Below are positions 25,680 through 32,045 of a stretch of 64,000 nucleotides of DNA, piece by piece (position 1 is the stretch's first letter; the number at the start of each line of letters is the position of its first letter). The stretch lies in NCBI RefSeq assembly GCF_001039355.2, contig NW_019773792.1, forward strand, positions 598,875-662,874. Reading direction: 5' to 3'. A model generated the notes under the pieces. That model ran no database searches and had not been told where the DNA came from. It was given only the letters and a program-made list of their open reading frames with translations. The position numbers and the translations under genes are program-made. Source of the stretch: Lingula anatina. Its lineage: Eukaryota; Brachiopoda; Lingulata; Lingulida; Lingulidae.

Positions 25680-28257
25680 AGAGACATCTAAGTACATTTA
25701 AAACTTTCATTTTGTTTAACAGTTGAAGTGAGTATACTCAGCTATTTTCAGATTTGTCAAACTGATGAGAAGGTGTAAGCCATTAACTTTACAACAAAAT
25801 TCTTGAAGAGAATAATAAGGGAAATACTCATGCATATGAAAATAGTTTACTGCCGTTGTTATTTTTTTAATGAATATAACATGAACGTGACATCGTAAAC
25901 ACTGTGTTGTCAAGTAAAATGAAGCGTCTGATACAAAGTATCAAATGCGGTATTCACGTGCATGCTTGCTTGCGGTGCGTTTAGTACACTTTGTTTACAC
26001 TGACTAGTCAAGGTCAGAAGTGCACAATTTTTCTGTATAATATAACGCAGTTTCAATTTTGATTAGTGAATTATCTTCAAGCTGTATGGCCATTTTCTGA
26101 ACATTTGTATAAGCTACGAAATATTTCTCAGTCCAAATTTCTCTAAGTCCAAATGAGTGGCGGTACGACGCACTTCCGGTTTTCGTCGAAATCTAAGCTG
26201 CGAGTTGCAGCACATTCAGGGCGTTCTACCTCAAAATGTACGCAGCCGCTTTGATTGGAATTTACAACACTTATTCTTTACATGATATAGCATCTACGTG
26301 CATAATTAGAGAGCTTTAGCTGTCATACATCTCTAGTGCCAATTCAAATTGTAAAAGGAGCTATTCCGACGATTTCTTGAAGGGCAAGTCTATGAACGTG
26401 CTACAGTTGTCGTATGGATTCATAGTCGACAAACAATGTCGAAAATCTGTATCGATCATACAGAGTTACAGACAAGTTGATAATGTGTGTTTATCTTATA
26501 GATAATTGTTTTATTTCCTCAAATTGATAAAACAGACTGAAGTGTCGTTAGAGACGATTGACGATGCGCTGAAATTGCGCAAATCGTCAAATTACGTAAC
26601 GACCGATCTACCTTAAATAATATTTTTAGTGCATGTCCTAAGACATCACAGTTTCTTCAATCTTAGATATTCAGGCTATGCAATAAAGGTTCACAAATGT
26701 AGATTTGGGTCCTTTGATGTCAGTTAGTTTGGGCTGAACTAGCATGATAATAATTTGTCAATTCTACCAACGTTTCCATTCCCAGGTGTCCCACTTTGCG
26801 GTGGCTTCCTGAACGGCACCCAGGGAAGGTTCGGCTCCTTTGACATTGACGGGGATGGACTGTACGAGGATAACTTGAACTGTGTCTGGCAGATTGTGGG
26901 TCAGGACAACAAAGTGTTGAATCTGACCTTTGAACCCATGGACATTGAAGCAGACAACACCTGTGACTATGATTACTTAGAGGTGGGTAGTGGAGGAAAA
27001 TAGCTTGGTATTGTGAGAACTTAGAGTAACAGTGTAAAATAAAGCTTGATATTATGATAACACTAAGTAACAGTGTGAAAATGGTTTGATATTGTGAAGG
27101 AATACTAATGGTATGGAAGAAAATGGTGTGGGATTGTGACAGCTGTTTTATTTTCAGTTTAATATTTGTGATATCAAGTAGACAATCTCAATTTATTTTT
27201 CGGTATTTTGCATTTGTATTTATTTGTAATATAGAAAATAACCATGAAAATTCCAAAGAAACAATTTCAAAATAATTTCAATGTAAACTCCTATGCCTTT
27301 AAACCAGCACCTGTAAGTTACATATCTTAAAGTCTTACCGTATTATATATTAAAGGTGAGAGACGGGCTAACGAGTGACGACCCTCTGGTGGGTAAATAC
27401 TGTGGAAGTCGCCCGTTGACCTACTTTGTGTCGTCCAGTAACATGGTGTACATCAAGTTTTATACAGATGGCTCTGTGGGAGGAAGAGGCTTCAATATTT
27501 CCTACAGACAGGTGGATGGTAAGTGTGTGTGTGTGTGTTTTAAGAAATATAAGTGTTTATGAAGGAACATGAAAAATCATACATTTCAATACAAGTTCAT
27601 AAGTTGTAACATTTTCATGTACCTGCTCTCATGTCAAGTTGACCTGTCATCCAGTGAATGTATATACAGTAAACTATTTGTCATTCTTGATCAGTTAATT
27701 CTGACTCTCAACTTGGCTTTATTTCAAAATATTCTGCCATGTTACAGAATAAATAAATATATTGTTATAATAATGAAGTTTTATTTCATTTAACTTCCAG
27801 CACTCTGTGGAGGAGTGAGAACAGCCACGACATCCCCGCAGACGATATCCTCTCCTAACTACCCCAACTCGTATCCACACAACCTGCGTTGTCGCTGGAC
27901 CATTGATGCTGGACTTAACCAGCAGATTGACGTCAACGTGACAGACTTCAATGTAGAGAACCATGCCAACTGTCAATATGACTACTTAGAGTTAAGAGAT
28001 AAACCTTTGGTAAGTGAGAGAAGGGTATAGCATTTGAAATTCCACTGCATTATTAGAACTAATGTTTCTCAGACATGAAGAAAATGAAGAATGTATTACG
28101 TCGGATGTCCTCATTCCTCTTGAATTCTGGAAATAATACGTTCTTGATTTTGGACAATTCAGTTTCCATTGCGTTTTCAAAAAACACTTCTTCACTTTTC
28201 CATGTCTGGTGTTTCTTTGCATTATAACAACAAATGTTATCAGTTTTGCACACAAAT

Positions 28258-28304
<47 letters not shown>

Positions 28305-30651
28305 TTCAGGGAGACAATGGTCAGATCCTGATGTATTGTGGCAGTCAGTTACCCCCATTGTTCACTAGTAAAGGGAGAACCATGCAGATTAACTTTGTCA
28401 CTGATGCCTCTGCAACAGCCCCCGGCTTCTCTCTCACCTATCAAGTGGCTTGTGAGTTTTATACATTGAATTGAAATTTAATTCCAACTTGATTTCTGAT
28501 GAATAATTTCACAGAGATGTCTATAAGTTTGTATTGGTTTGGTTGCAATTTACTTGTTTTAAAGGTGGTTGATTAATTAATAGTAATGTGAACAAAGTGA
28601 TTACAGAATATTATTCAAGTATTGATCCAAATGGCTATTTTGATCTCCACCCAGGGGGTTGTGGTTTTACTTTTTGTTTGTTTCCTAGGAAACAGCCTAA
28701 AAAAGTTATAGGGTGGATTTTCATGAAATTTTCAGGATAGGTCAAAAATGGCCTTACTGAAAATCAATGAAATTTTTGATGGTGATCCATTGAAAAAATA
28801 AATCTATTAAACTCAGGTCTGCATTCCTTTAATGTGTTCTCAGGTTTTAAATGATCTTCTCTATTTCTAGCCTGCAACAGAACTCACAGTGGCTCCACAG
28901 GCCGAGTGACCAGCCCAGGGTGGCCGGGACGCTATCCCAGTTACTCTCGATGTTACGTCGTCATTCAATCCCCACCTGGCACGTACCTGTCTCTATACTT
29001 CAACTCTTTCTACATAGAACCACACACATCTTGTAACTTTGACTACCTAGAGGTGAGTACTTATACAGGACAGGTAAAGGTACTGCTTATGACAGAGTTG
29101 CAATTCTTGTGAATGGCTTTATGGCTTTAGGTTGAAAAAATATATATAAAATAAATAAATGAGTAAGATTAAATAATGTGAAATGAAAAGAAAAGGGAAA
29201 TGAGAAGATGAAATAAAATAAAAAACAAAGTAAAAAGGAGCAAAATACAATAAAATAAGAAAGCCTCAGTTTAGTGTCAATTTAGCTTTGTCTATTTGGC
29301 CATATATTTCAGATTTGGAATGGTTCAGATAATTTAAAATTTACATTTAGCTATTTGGCCATATATTTCTAGATTTTTAATGTCTCAGAAAATTAATTAA
29401 TTGTCTTCAACTATGTATATTTTCAGATTCGTAATGGTTCAGATGCCAGTGCTGGTCTGGTAGGGAAGTATTGTGGTAACACCCTCCCAGACCCTGTGTT
29501 TGCCACTGGGAACTCTATCTGGATGTTCTTCCTCACTGATAACTCTGTTACACATCCAGGATATGATATCACATTTGCTTCCAGCTCTTCAGCACCAGGT
29601 AGGGAAACTATATGGTCATGGCTAGATCTTAATCTGAAAAATTATCCATCTTTTAGATACATTAGTTTGGAATCTTAAAAAATTTTATTTCTATCTCCGT
29701 TTTGTGATGTTTTTACTGTGAAGAATAGTGCTACAGGGTAGACTTCTTTACAAATGGCTACCACTCAATTGGGAAGTTCAAATTCAAAATATTAATTAGT
29801 TTTAAAAATCTGTAGTATCTGTAAAATTCAAAAATTTTCCCCATTGAAAAGAAAAGAGTCATTATTAGGAAGTCATTGTACATATAGACCTGGATAAAGT
29901 AAGCCGCTAGGCTGTATTAATGTGAGTGTAATTGTTTTTTAAGTCTCCAGATCTGTGTTGACAGACAGTTGTAGAATTTTTAATAAGAAAGCCTTTCAAA
30001 CAATTAATTTCAAAAAATCATTATTTTAACAGGGTGCACAATGAATTAAACATTTTATACACAACTCAAAATTTATCAAAATAACAATTATAATTTCCAG
30101 GTTGTGGCGGTACCTTCAAAGACAGCTACGGCAGTTTCACATCTCCACTGTACCCACAACCATATACCAACAACAGAAACTGTACATGGCTGGTGCAGGT
30201 GCCTGCCAGGAAGGTGGTCACCATCACCTTCACTGCCTTCAATATTGAATATCACGACAGCTGTAACTATGACTGGGTAGACGTGTATGACGGACCCTCC
30301 ACCTCGTCCACGCGGGTGGGACGATACTGTGGAGATGTGAGTATTATACATGGTCTAAACATACAATAAATGAATAGAAAACTCCAAATGCAGATACTAA
30401 AATTTTAGTGCCAATTGAAAAGATAAAAAAACTTTAGAAACTGTTCTTTCAAAATTTAAAAAATATCACTTGATCTTTAATGCCTCTCTTCCATTTTGCA
30501 GTCAATGCCAGCCGAATTCACAGCCTCAGGTAGAGCAGTTACAATCTTTTTCCGCTCAGACCAGTCTCAAACTGGTCCAGGGTTTAGGATAGCATACAGT
30601 TCCTCACAGCCAGCTCTCATGCAGTCAGCAGACAAGTCTTCAATAGGGTGA
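476..30651 (+). CDS. Cubilin-like multi-CUB receptor, 3' part of gene (51 exons, 26 CUB modules)
   Basis: This gene is a long tandem array of CUB domains, each about 110-120 residues, with motifs CGG, SPNYP, CxW, C(N/Q)YDY(V/L)E, R(Y/F)CG, (K/R)F.SD and GF.A.Y. All exons join in frame with GT-AG introns, apart from an assembly gap at 15,253. Modules are phase 1-1. The last exon stops at TGA 30649-30651, after a short Ser-rich tail without a membrane segment. Arrays of this size are known from cubilin (27 CUB after EGF repeats), a peripheral endocytic receptor for vitamin B12-intrinsic factor and other ligands that is anchored through a partner. A ligand cannot be inferred here. Most modules keep the acidic residues of the CUB calcium site (Glu before C3, Asp of YDY, Asp of SD). 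EGF repeats and signal peptide, if present, are upstream. The alternative is another invertebrate many-CUB protein rather than a true cubilin orthologue. Confidence 0.8.
649..694. repeat. CT then CA microsatellite
   Basis: Uninterrupted CT dinucleotides followed by four CA units, 11 bases downstream of the donor of module 1. Confidence 0.97.
915..1783 (+). CDS. CUB module 2
   Basis: Exons 915-1105 and 1627-1783. Starts GPVTCGGDY; has [22 protein letters not shown] at the intron, then VRDGG, RYCGT, KFKSDVS and GFRATW. All four cysteines and the calcium-site acids are present. The intron sits directly after DYVE in phase 0, the commonest position in this gene. Confidence 0.88.
2141..2183. repeat. 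TAA microsatellite
   Basis: About 14 uninterrupted TAA units in the intron before module 3. Confidence 0.97.
2266..2782 (+). CDS. CUB module 3
   Basis: Exons 2266-2453 and 2611-2782. Starts ACGGRFTTP; has [14 protein letters not shown], a two-residue insertion before C3 ([13 protein letters not shown]), then VRDGSG, RYCGN, KFKSDGS and GFLATY with a Thr-rich linker TTDTGT. All four cysteines are present. The intron follows YDYLE. Confidence 0.88.
3085..3804 (+). CDS. CUB module 4
   Basis: Exons 3085-3316 and 3674-3804. Starts DCGGSLTGQ; has [23 protein letters not shown], and an Asn-rich loop FDSGNETSP. The intron lies later than usual, splitting the Arg codon of RYCG. The second exon carries [10 protein letters not shown] and GFAASY. 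Four cysteines. The intron includes a relic of a dispersed repeat (3517-3618). Confidence 0.87.
3517..3618 (+). repeat. Relic of dispersed non-LTR-type repeat
   Basis: It contains CCATAGCTGTTTGAGTTAGG followed by GATGATGAATAAACACAC and a closing CCTTCTTGACAGAGGTAAA. The same order occurs in the copy at 62130-62362 (CCATAACTTTTTGAGTTAT, GATGACAAACAGAC, CCTCCTTGGCGGATGTAAA), at roughly two-thirds identity by eye. Confidence 0.55.
4283..5183 (+). CDS. CUB module 5
   Basis: Exons 4283-4469 and 5023-5183. The opening [10 protein letters not shown] replaces the CGG motif, but C1 is kept. Then [25 protein letters not shown] (intron splits the Arg codon), [16 protein letters not shown] and GFRIFYD. 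The intron contains the long TG and GA microsatellites and a one-base N at 4852, so its true length is uncertain. Confidence 0.86.
4630..4955. repeat. TG and GA microsatellite block with N
   Basis: Impure TG/TTT repeats at 4630-4784, a repeated ACACACC/CCGAGGACACAC segment at 4796-4850 and an N at 4852. These are followed by pure TG at 4868-4931 and GA at 4932-4955. This is the intron of module 5, so its length is unreliable. Confidence 0.95.
5502..6170 (+). CDS. CUB module 6
   Basis: Exons 5502-5683 (182 bp) and 6017-6170. [31 protein letters not shown] at the intron, then [24 protein letters not shown] and GFLAGY. The intron holds a complete 162-bp MITE with target-site duplication (5711-5882). 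Confidence 0.88.
5711..5882. mobile_element. 162-bp MITE with CAGGGGC inverted ends and 5-bp duplication
   Basis: The element spans 5716-5877, beginning CAGGGGCAGATTAAG and ending with the complement of CAGGGGCGGATTCAG. Inner inverted segments also pair (ACTGTCAG near the left, CTGTCAG near the right). CTTAT is present on both sides (5711-5715 and 5878-5882) as a direct target duplication. There is no coding capacity. Termini of this type suggest a hAT-like or related DNA transposon (inference). Confidence 0.8.
6391..6640 (+). repeat. Three tandem copies of an acceptor plus exon start
   Basis: TTTTCAG followed by (C/T)ATGTAACA occurs at about 6391, 6496 and 6602, with spacing near 105. The third is the real acceptor and exon of module 7. 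The first two read CNIKL and CNTKL in the same frame before hitting stops. Confidence 0.85.
6606..7332 (+). CDS. CUB module 7
   Basis: Exons 6606-6787 (182 bp) and 7170-7332 (163 bp). The opening [11 protein letters not shown] lacks CGG but keeps C1; then [48 protein letters not shown] and GFRLEW. Two degenerate tandem copies of its acceptor and first codons lie upstream in the intron at about 6391 and 6496. The acceptor at 6604-6605 is chosen because only it leads into the full CUB reading frame. Confidence 0.87.
7381..7426. repeat. CT microsatellite
   Basis: ACTC then pure CT dinucleotides, about 50 bases after the donor of module 7. Confidence 0.97.
7575..8473 (+). CDS. CUB module 8
   Basis: Exons 7575-7756 (182 bp) and 8305-8473. 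[34 protein letters not shown] (Tyr of YDY replaced by Val), then [24 protein letters not shown] and GFTATY. The usual RYCG is LCHT, but C4 remains. A CT microsatellite lies in the preceding intron. Confidence 0.87.
8862..9511 (+). CDS. CUB module 9
   Basis: Exons 8862-9043 (182 bp) and 9349-9511 (163 bp). [31 protein letters not shown] at the intron, then [23 protein letters not shown] and GFKATY. Four cysteines. The intron carries a tandem-duplicated acceptor region; the decoy AG is at 9191-9192. Confidence 0.87.
9100..9348 (+). repeat. Tandem duplication including a splice acceptor
   Basis: Two diverged copies with a period of about 156. Each contains TATCTCCT(C/G)TTCCTTCT, AAAAACCATCT(C/G)TTATT and then CAG followed by CT. 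The second CAG (9346-9348) is the real acceptor of module 9. The first (ending 9192) leads into CTGGTTGAACGC. Confidence 0.75.
9698..9908. mobile_element. MITE of the GACCCC/AGATCGATC family
   Basis: Imperfect palindrome. The left end CTAA-CACCCCATTCTCATAG with AGATCGACC inside mirrors the right end, whose complement reads CTAAGGCTCTGTTCTCAC with AGATCGATC inside. It matches the element at 59706-59943 and the one starting at 63836. Target site looks like TTAA decayed to CTAA. Confidence 0.6.
9946..10682 (+). CDS. CUB module 10 (early intron)
   Basis: Exons 9946-10059 (114 bp) and 10443-10682 (240 bp). The intron is unusually early, after SWIITTDQP, and there is no intron at [35 protein letters not shown] (Ala for the Tyr of YDY), TYCGT, FVSDQS and GFRAIYS. 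The preceding intron carries a MITE (9698-9908). Confidence 0.85.
11128..11730 (+). CDS. CUB module 11
   Basis: Exons 11128-11260 (133 bp) and 11531-11730 (200 bp). [23 protein letters not shown] and QLAF before the intron; then [30 protein letters not shown] and GFMAEY. The intron splits a Ser codon upstream of C3, unlike most modules. Confidence 0.86.
12098..12776 (+). CDS. CUB module 12, first disulphide lost, with Thr/Pro linker
   Basis: Exons 12098-12279 (182 bp) and 12572-12776 (205 bp). The domain opens VYGGQISG, so Tyr stands where C1 is expected, and NTEAAWVI has Ala at C2. C3 (GTCYFDYV) and C4 (KYCGT) remain. FKSDAS and GFLFNW follow. The second exon ends in an extra linker rich in Thr, Pro and Ser ([16 protein letters not shown]), a likely O-glycosylated hinge. 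It is the only one of the 26 modules without C1 and C2. Confidence 0.86.
12781..12858. repeat. 41-bp tandem duplication
   Basis: CTGTCTGGGTGTAACTTGAA and the following bases to CCAGAT occur at 12781 and again at 12822. Located five bases after the donor of module 12. Confidence 0.9.
13055..13964 (+). CDS. CUB module 13
   Basis: Exons 13055-13258 and 13815-13964. [38 protein letters not shown] (Lys for the second Tyr of YDY), with the intron inside this loop; then [16 protein letters not shown] and GFAASY. The 556-bp intron contains the CGTCGA-rich repeats at 13,410-13,625. Confidence 0.86.
13410..13625. repeat. Irregular CGTCGAT-rich repeat
   Basis: (T/C)CGTCGATTCA or TCGTCGATTGTC recurs about seven times with variable spacing, the last three 20-22 bases apart. 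CpG is locally enriched within AT-rich intron. Confidence 0.7.
14285..14466 (+). CDS. CUB module 14, first half only (second half missing at gap)
   Basis: One 182-bp exon: [23 protein letters not shown], then [15 protein letters not shown] before the donor. The Glu of the calcium site is Gln and YDY is SGDG, so calcium binding looks lost. No second-half exon is visible between 14,467 and the N at 15,253. It is probably in missing sequence. Confidence 0.82.
14945..15252. repeat. 159-bp tandem repeat abutting the assembly gap
   Basis: Two copies (from about 14945 and 15104) share TCAAGTTCGAAAATC, GCATGATCGGGCCA and CACATTTCAAGGAAAACCGA. The second ends at the N (15253). A GCCGTCGCC-rich head at 14,815-14,870 precedes them. 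A longer array was probably collapsed here. Confidence 0.85.
15253..15253. other. Assembly gap (single N) inside module 15 exon
   Basis: Repeat sequence ends and CUB coding sequence begins mid-domain across this N. At least the second-half exon of module 14, an intron and the first part of a module exon are missing. Real gap size is unknown. Confidence 0.9.
15254..15770 (+). CDS. CUB module 15 (5' truncated by assembly gap)
   Basis: Exon fragment from directly after the N (15254-15369) and complete exon 15592-15770. The reading begins NYPQPYPHN, so C1 and the CGG motif are in the gap. Then [22 protein letters not shown] (intron splits the Gln codon), RDGG, TFCGR, RFRTDDS and GFKARY. The frame leaves in phase 1 as expected. 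Confidence 0.82.
16183..16774 (+). CDS. CUB module 16
   Basis: Exons 16183-16392 and 16634-16774. [40 protein letters not shown] (Gln replaces the calcium-site Glu), intron within the RDLNRT loop, then [18 protein letters not shown] and GFKVNF. Four cysteines are kept. Confidence 0.86.
17157..17795 (+). CDS. CUB module 17
   Basis: Exons 17157-17338 (182 bp) and 17627-17795. [32 protein letters not shown], then [25 protein letters not shown] and GFRAQY. The last 51 bases of the first exon plus donor are repeated twice more in the intron, the second time with an intact donor at 17441. The proximal donor is chosen because read-through meets TAG. Confidence 0.87.
17288..17440 (+). repeat. 51-bp triplication of exon end and donor
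   Basis: CACTCTAGGTGTCG starts at 17309, 17360 and 17411. The first copy is coding; the third regenerates TATATTCAG-GTAAGTGG, a second consensus donor at 17441. Confidence 0.92.
18068..18951 (+). CDS. CUB module 18
   Basis: Exons 18068-18280 and 18799-18951. [25 protein letters not shown], a longer strand region [26 protein letters not shown] (intron in this loop), then [20 protein letters not shown] and GFSLDY. Four cysteines. Confidence 0.86.
19041..19095. repeat. TATTA microsatellite forming a splice acceptor tract
   Basis: About ten uninterrupted TATTA units end directly in TATAG, the acceptor of module 19. There is little pyrimidine excess. Confidence 0.95.
19096..19731 (+). CDS. CUB module 19
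   Basis: Exons 19096-19217 (122 bp) and 19506-19731 (226 bp). [22 protein letters not shown], early intron after DNYQII, then [33 protein letters not shown] and GFRLTY. The acceptor tract of the first exon is a pure TATTA microsatellite ending in TATAG. Confidence 0.86.
20172..22287 (+). CDS. CUB module 20 with two alternative second-half exons
   Basis: First-half exon 20172-20356: [32 protein letters not shown], ending in phase 0. Two homologous second-half exons follow: 20a at 20778-20940 (163 bp) and 20b at 22128-22287 (160 bp). Both start in phase 0 and end in phase 1. Both encode RYCHNE, a VKF or VKFR strand and NGNGFSA followed by W. Joining 20a to 20b gives a TGA at the third codon, and skipping both shifts module 21 into a stop, so exactly one can be used. 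20a is clearly more AT-rich than neighbouring exons. 20b has the weaker donor (GTAGCA). The alternative reading is that one copy is dying. Confidence 0.8.
21908..21930. repeat. Poly(A) run
   Basis: About 23 consecutive A in the intron between the two alternative exons of module 20. No adjoining retroposon body was recognised. Confidence 0.9.
22783..22998. repeat. About 110-bp tandem duplication
   Basis: TAATAACT(G/A)TAAAT, ATCTTTGTACATATGTCAT, CTATTAAATTTCCATGC and GAGCAGGGTAAA are repeated in order in two adjacent copies with few differences. Intronic. Confidence 0.92.
23078..23819 (+). CDS. CUB module 21
   Basis: Exons 23078-23233 and 23631-23819. [24 protein letters not shown] (Asn-Tyr for the usual Trp), DEENFNIEG before the intron, then [25 protein letters not shown] and GYRATY. 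The donor GTTTGT is non-ideal. Four cysteines are kept. Confidence 0.85.
24156..24810 (+). CDS. CUB module 22
   Basis: Exons 24156-24282 (127 bp) and 24593-24810 (218 bp). [24 protein letters not shown], early intron within ELK, then [33 protein letters not shown] and GFTASY. Four cysteines. The following 1,975-bp intron carries the 1.6-kb inverted-repeat element. Confidence 0.86.
25001..26616. mobile_element. 1.6-kb DNA transposon-like element with 21-bp perfect inverted ends at TTAA
   Basis: Left end TTAAGGTAGATCGGTCGTTAC (25001-25021) is exactly complementary to the right end (26596-26616). TTAA at both outer edges is best read as the target duplication, leaving GGTAGATCGGTCGTTAC as inverted repeat. 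Inside are three copies of a 202-207-bp tandem unit (TTGGGGGTCAC at 25101, 25303 and 25510, each followed by an ACTAGTCCCCATTC-type segment). The remainder has no transposase-length open frame, so it is non-autonomous. TTAA targets are known for Kolobok and piggyBac; the GG start fits Kolobok better (inference). Confidence 0.85.
26786..27518 (+). CDS. CUB module 23 with EF-hand-like loop
   Basis: Exons 26786-26982 and 27356-27518 (163 bp). [15 protein letters not shown], then [12 protein letters not shown] in place of the SPNYP segment; [38 protein letters not shown] and GFNISY. The acidic loop has Asp at 1, 3 and 5 and Gly at 6, like an EF-hand or dockerin loop. Confidence 0.87.
27801..28451 (+). 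CDS. CUB module 24
   Basis: Exons 27801-28009 and 28310-28451. [40 protein letters not shown] (intron after this), then [18 protein letters not shown] and GFSLTY. The acceptor tract of the second exon is a TTTA microsatellite. Four cysteines. Confidence 0.86.
28254..28308. repeat. TTTA microsatellite forming a splice acceptor tract
   Basis: About 13 TTTA units run directly into TTCAG, the acceptor of the second exon of module 24. Confidence 0.95.
28640..28790 (+). repeat. Fragment of dispersed non-LTR-type repeat
   Basis: Contains GGATTTTCATGAAATTTTCA, GGATAGGTCAAAAATGG and GAAATTTTTGATGGTGATCC. The last is the complement of the GGATCACCACCAAAA segment in the repeat at 62 kb, so both belong to one family in opposite orientation. 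Confidence 0.5.
28871..29598 (+). CDS. CUB module 25
   Basis: Exons 28871-29052 (182 bp) and 29427-29598. [11 protein letters not shown] keeps C1 without [17 protein letters not shown] (Val replaces Trp), [34 protein letters not shown] and GYDITF with a Ser-rich linker. Two degenerate copies of the second acceptor and exon start lie just upstream. Confidence 0.86.
29300..29426 (+). repeat. Degenerate duplicated acceptors before module 25 second exon
   Basis: ATATATTTCAGATTTGGAATGGTTCAGAT (AG at 29311) and ATATATTTCTAGATTTTTAATG (AG at 29371) echo the true TATATTTTCAGATTCGTAATGG (AG at 29425). Spacing 54-60. Confidence 0.7.
30101..30651 (+). CDS. CUB module 26 and C-terminus with stop
   Basis: Exons 30101-30336 and 30502-30651. 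[35 protein letters not shown] (Trp for the second Tyr), GRYCGD then intron, SMPAEF, FFRSDQS and GFRIAYS. A 16-residue tail (Ser, Gln and Lys rich) ends at TGA 30649-30651. There is no transmembrane helix or GPI-type hydrophobic end. Confidence 0.88.
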
Positions 30652-32045
30652 TAAGGGAGATATTTAGATAGAAAGCACACCAGGCCTTCATGACATGATA
30701 TTTTAAATGATGACAAAAATTTGTGAAGCTAACTTAGATTTTTTAATAAAAATTTTATAAAGTGATAAACAGTGCACTGTCCAATTGAAGCAATGTGAAC
30801 AATGTGTCAATGTATCCTTCTATTATACATAAATATAAATATATGTATTCTCTTATTTGTACAGAAGATGTATGTATATTCAGGAAAAGAAATGACCAAA
30901 GATAAATTTTCTGTATTCAAGATAAATTGTTAACAGTACTATAACCTGAGACTTATAATATATGATATGCCAGAGTGTGAAAAAAAGTGAAACGTCTGTC
31001 CTGTTAAATGTATTGTGATTATTTTGTCACTGGTATTAAGTACCTCTGGTTGTGAGAATTCCATTTATCCGTCTATTACACATGGAGACATAATGTGAGT
31101 TAAGCAGTTAAGTACCAGATATTTATCTATAATAATAGAGGAATAGTTAAATGAATAAAAACAAAATGGCAGAAAAAAGGAAAGGAGAGGAAGACGCGAT
31201 GTTTAAGAATGGAGATTGCGGACTTGGTTATTGTATTAAGTATGATCTATATTTTTACTGTCAGCATTGAAAATGAGCTGTTAAAGCTCTTCTACAGGAT
31301 CTTTTTTCTACAGGATCTTATGTCAAATACAAGAGGTTAGCTGAGAAATTGCATTTGGAATTAAATATTAATTTCTTTGTCAGCACATCTTTCTACAACA
31401 GCAATGTTTAATTATATATAAACTCATGATATTTTTGTGGCTTTGTGGACCCTTACAAACAATCAGACTCTTGGTCTTGGAATAACTCGGTGTTGTGTCT
31501 CATCATATTACACTTTCGTTTAGGTCCATTCTCATCATTCTTTACCTGTAGAAATCTTGATAATGGCATCTTTCAAAACAGTGAAAACCTTTTTACTGCT
31601 GGAAATTGGGAAGTCAACTATTATCGTATTAATTTTTATTTTAATTCTGGTAAACATTTTAATGGCACCAATTTAAGTGTCTTAGAAAACAATAGGGAGA
31701 AATTCTGTCTTTTACAAAGGGAGAATTGATTAAGATGTGTCCTTAATGAAGTTAAGGGCCTTCTCTGTCATTACCGCAAAGAGATTTGTTTGTAAAGAGA
31801 TGGAGATCTATAACATGTTATATTCTACAGAAGTCGTTACAGTACAGAAGTGTTGAACAAAGTTTATTTTAATGCACTTAATTTACCTTAGTGCCAAATT
31901 ATAGACGGACCAATAGTAGTTCTTATATAGATTTTTACTGAAATAAATTTTAAATCATATCAGATTGTATGAATTGTATATTATATGAATTATAGATGCA
32001 TATATATTTTGTAAATTTTGTCAAAATCTGATGACAATAAAAATC
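30652..32045 (+). other. Probable 3' UTR of the CUB gene
   Basis: AT-rich sequence with no CUB exon. AATAAA hexamers occur at 30745, 31154 and 32036; the last is followed by an A-rich stretch. Which one is used cannot be decided from sequence. The open frame at 31445-31729 is AT-rich and unlike any known protein, so I treat it as chance. Confidence 0.5.

Noticed and set aside
25001-26616. Transposase gene inside the 1.6-kb element
   Set aside because: No open frame longer than about 65 codons and no catalytic motif seen.
30652-32045. Transmembrane or extra exon after the last CUB module
   Set aside because: An in-frame TGA follows the module 26 tail, and no good donor precedes it to skip the stop.
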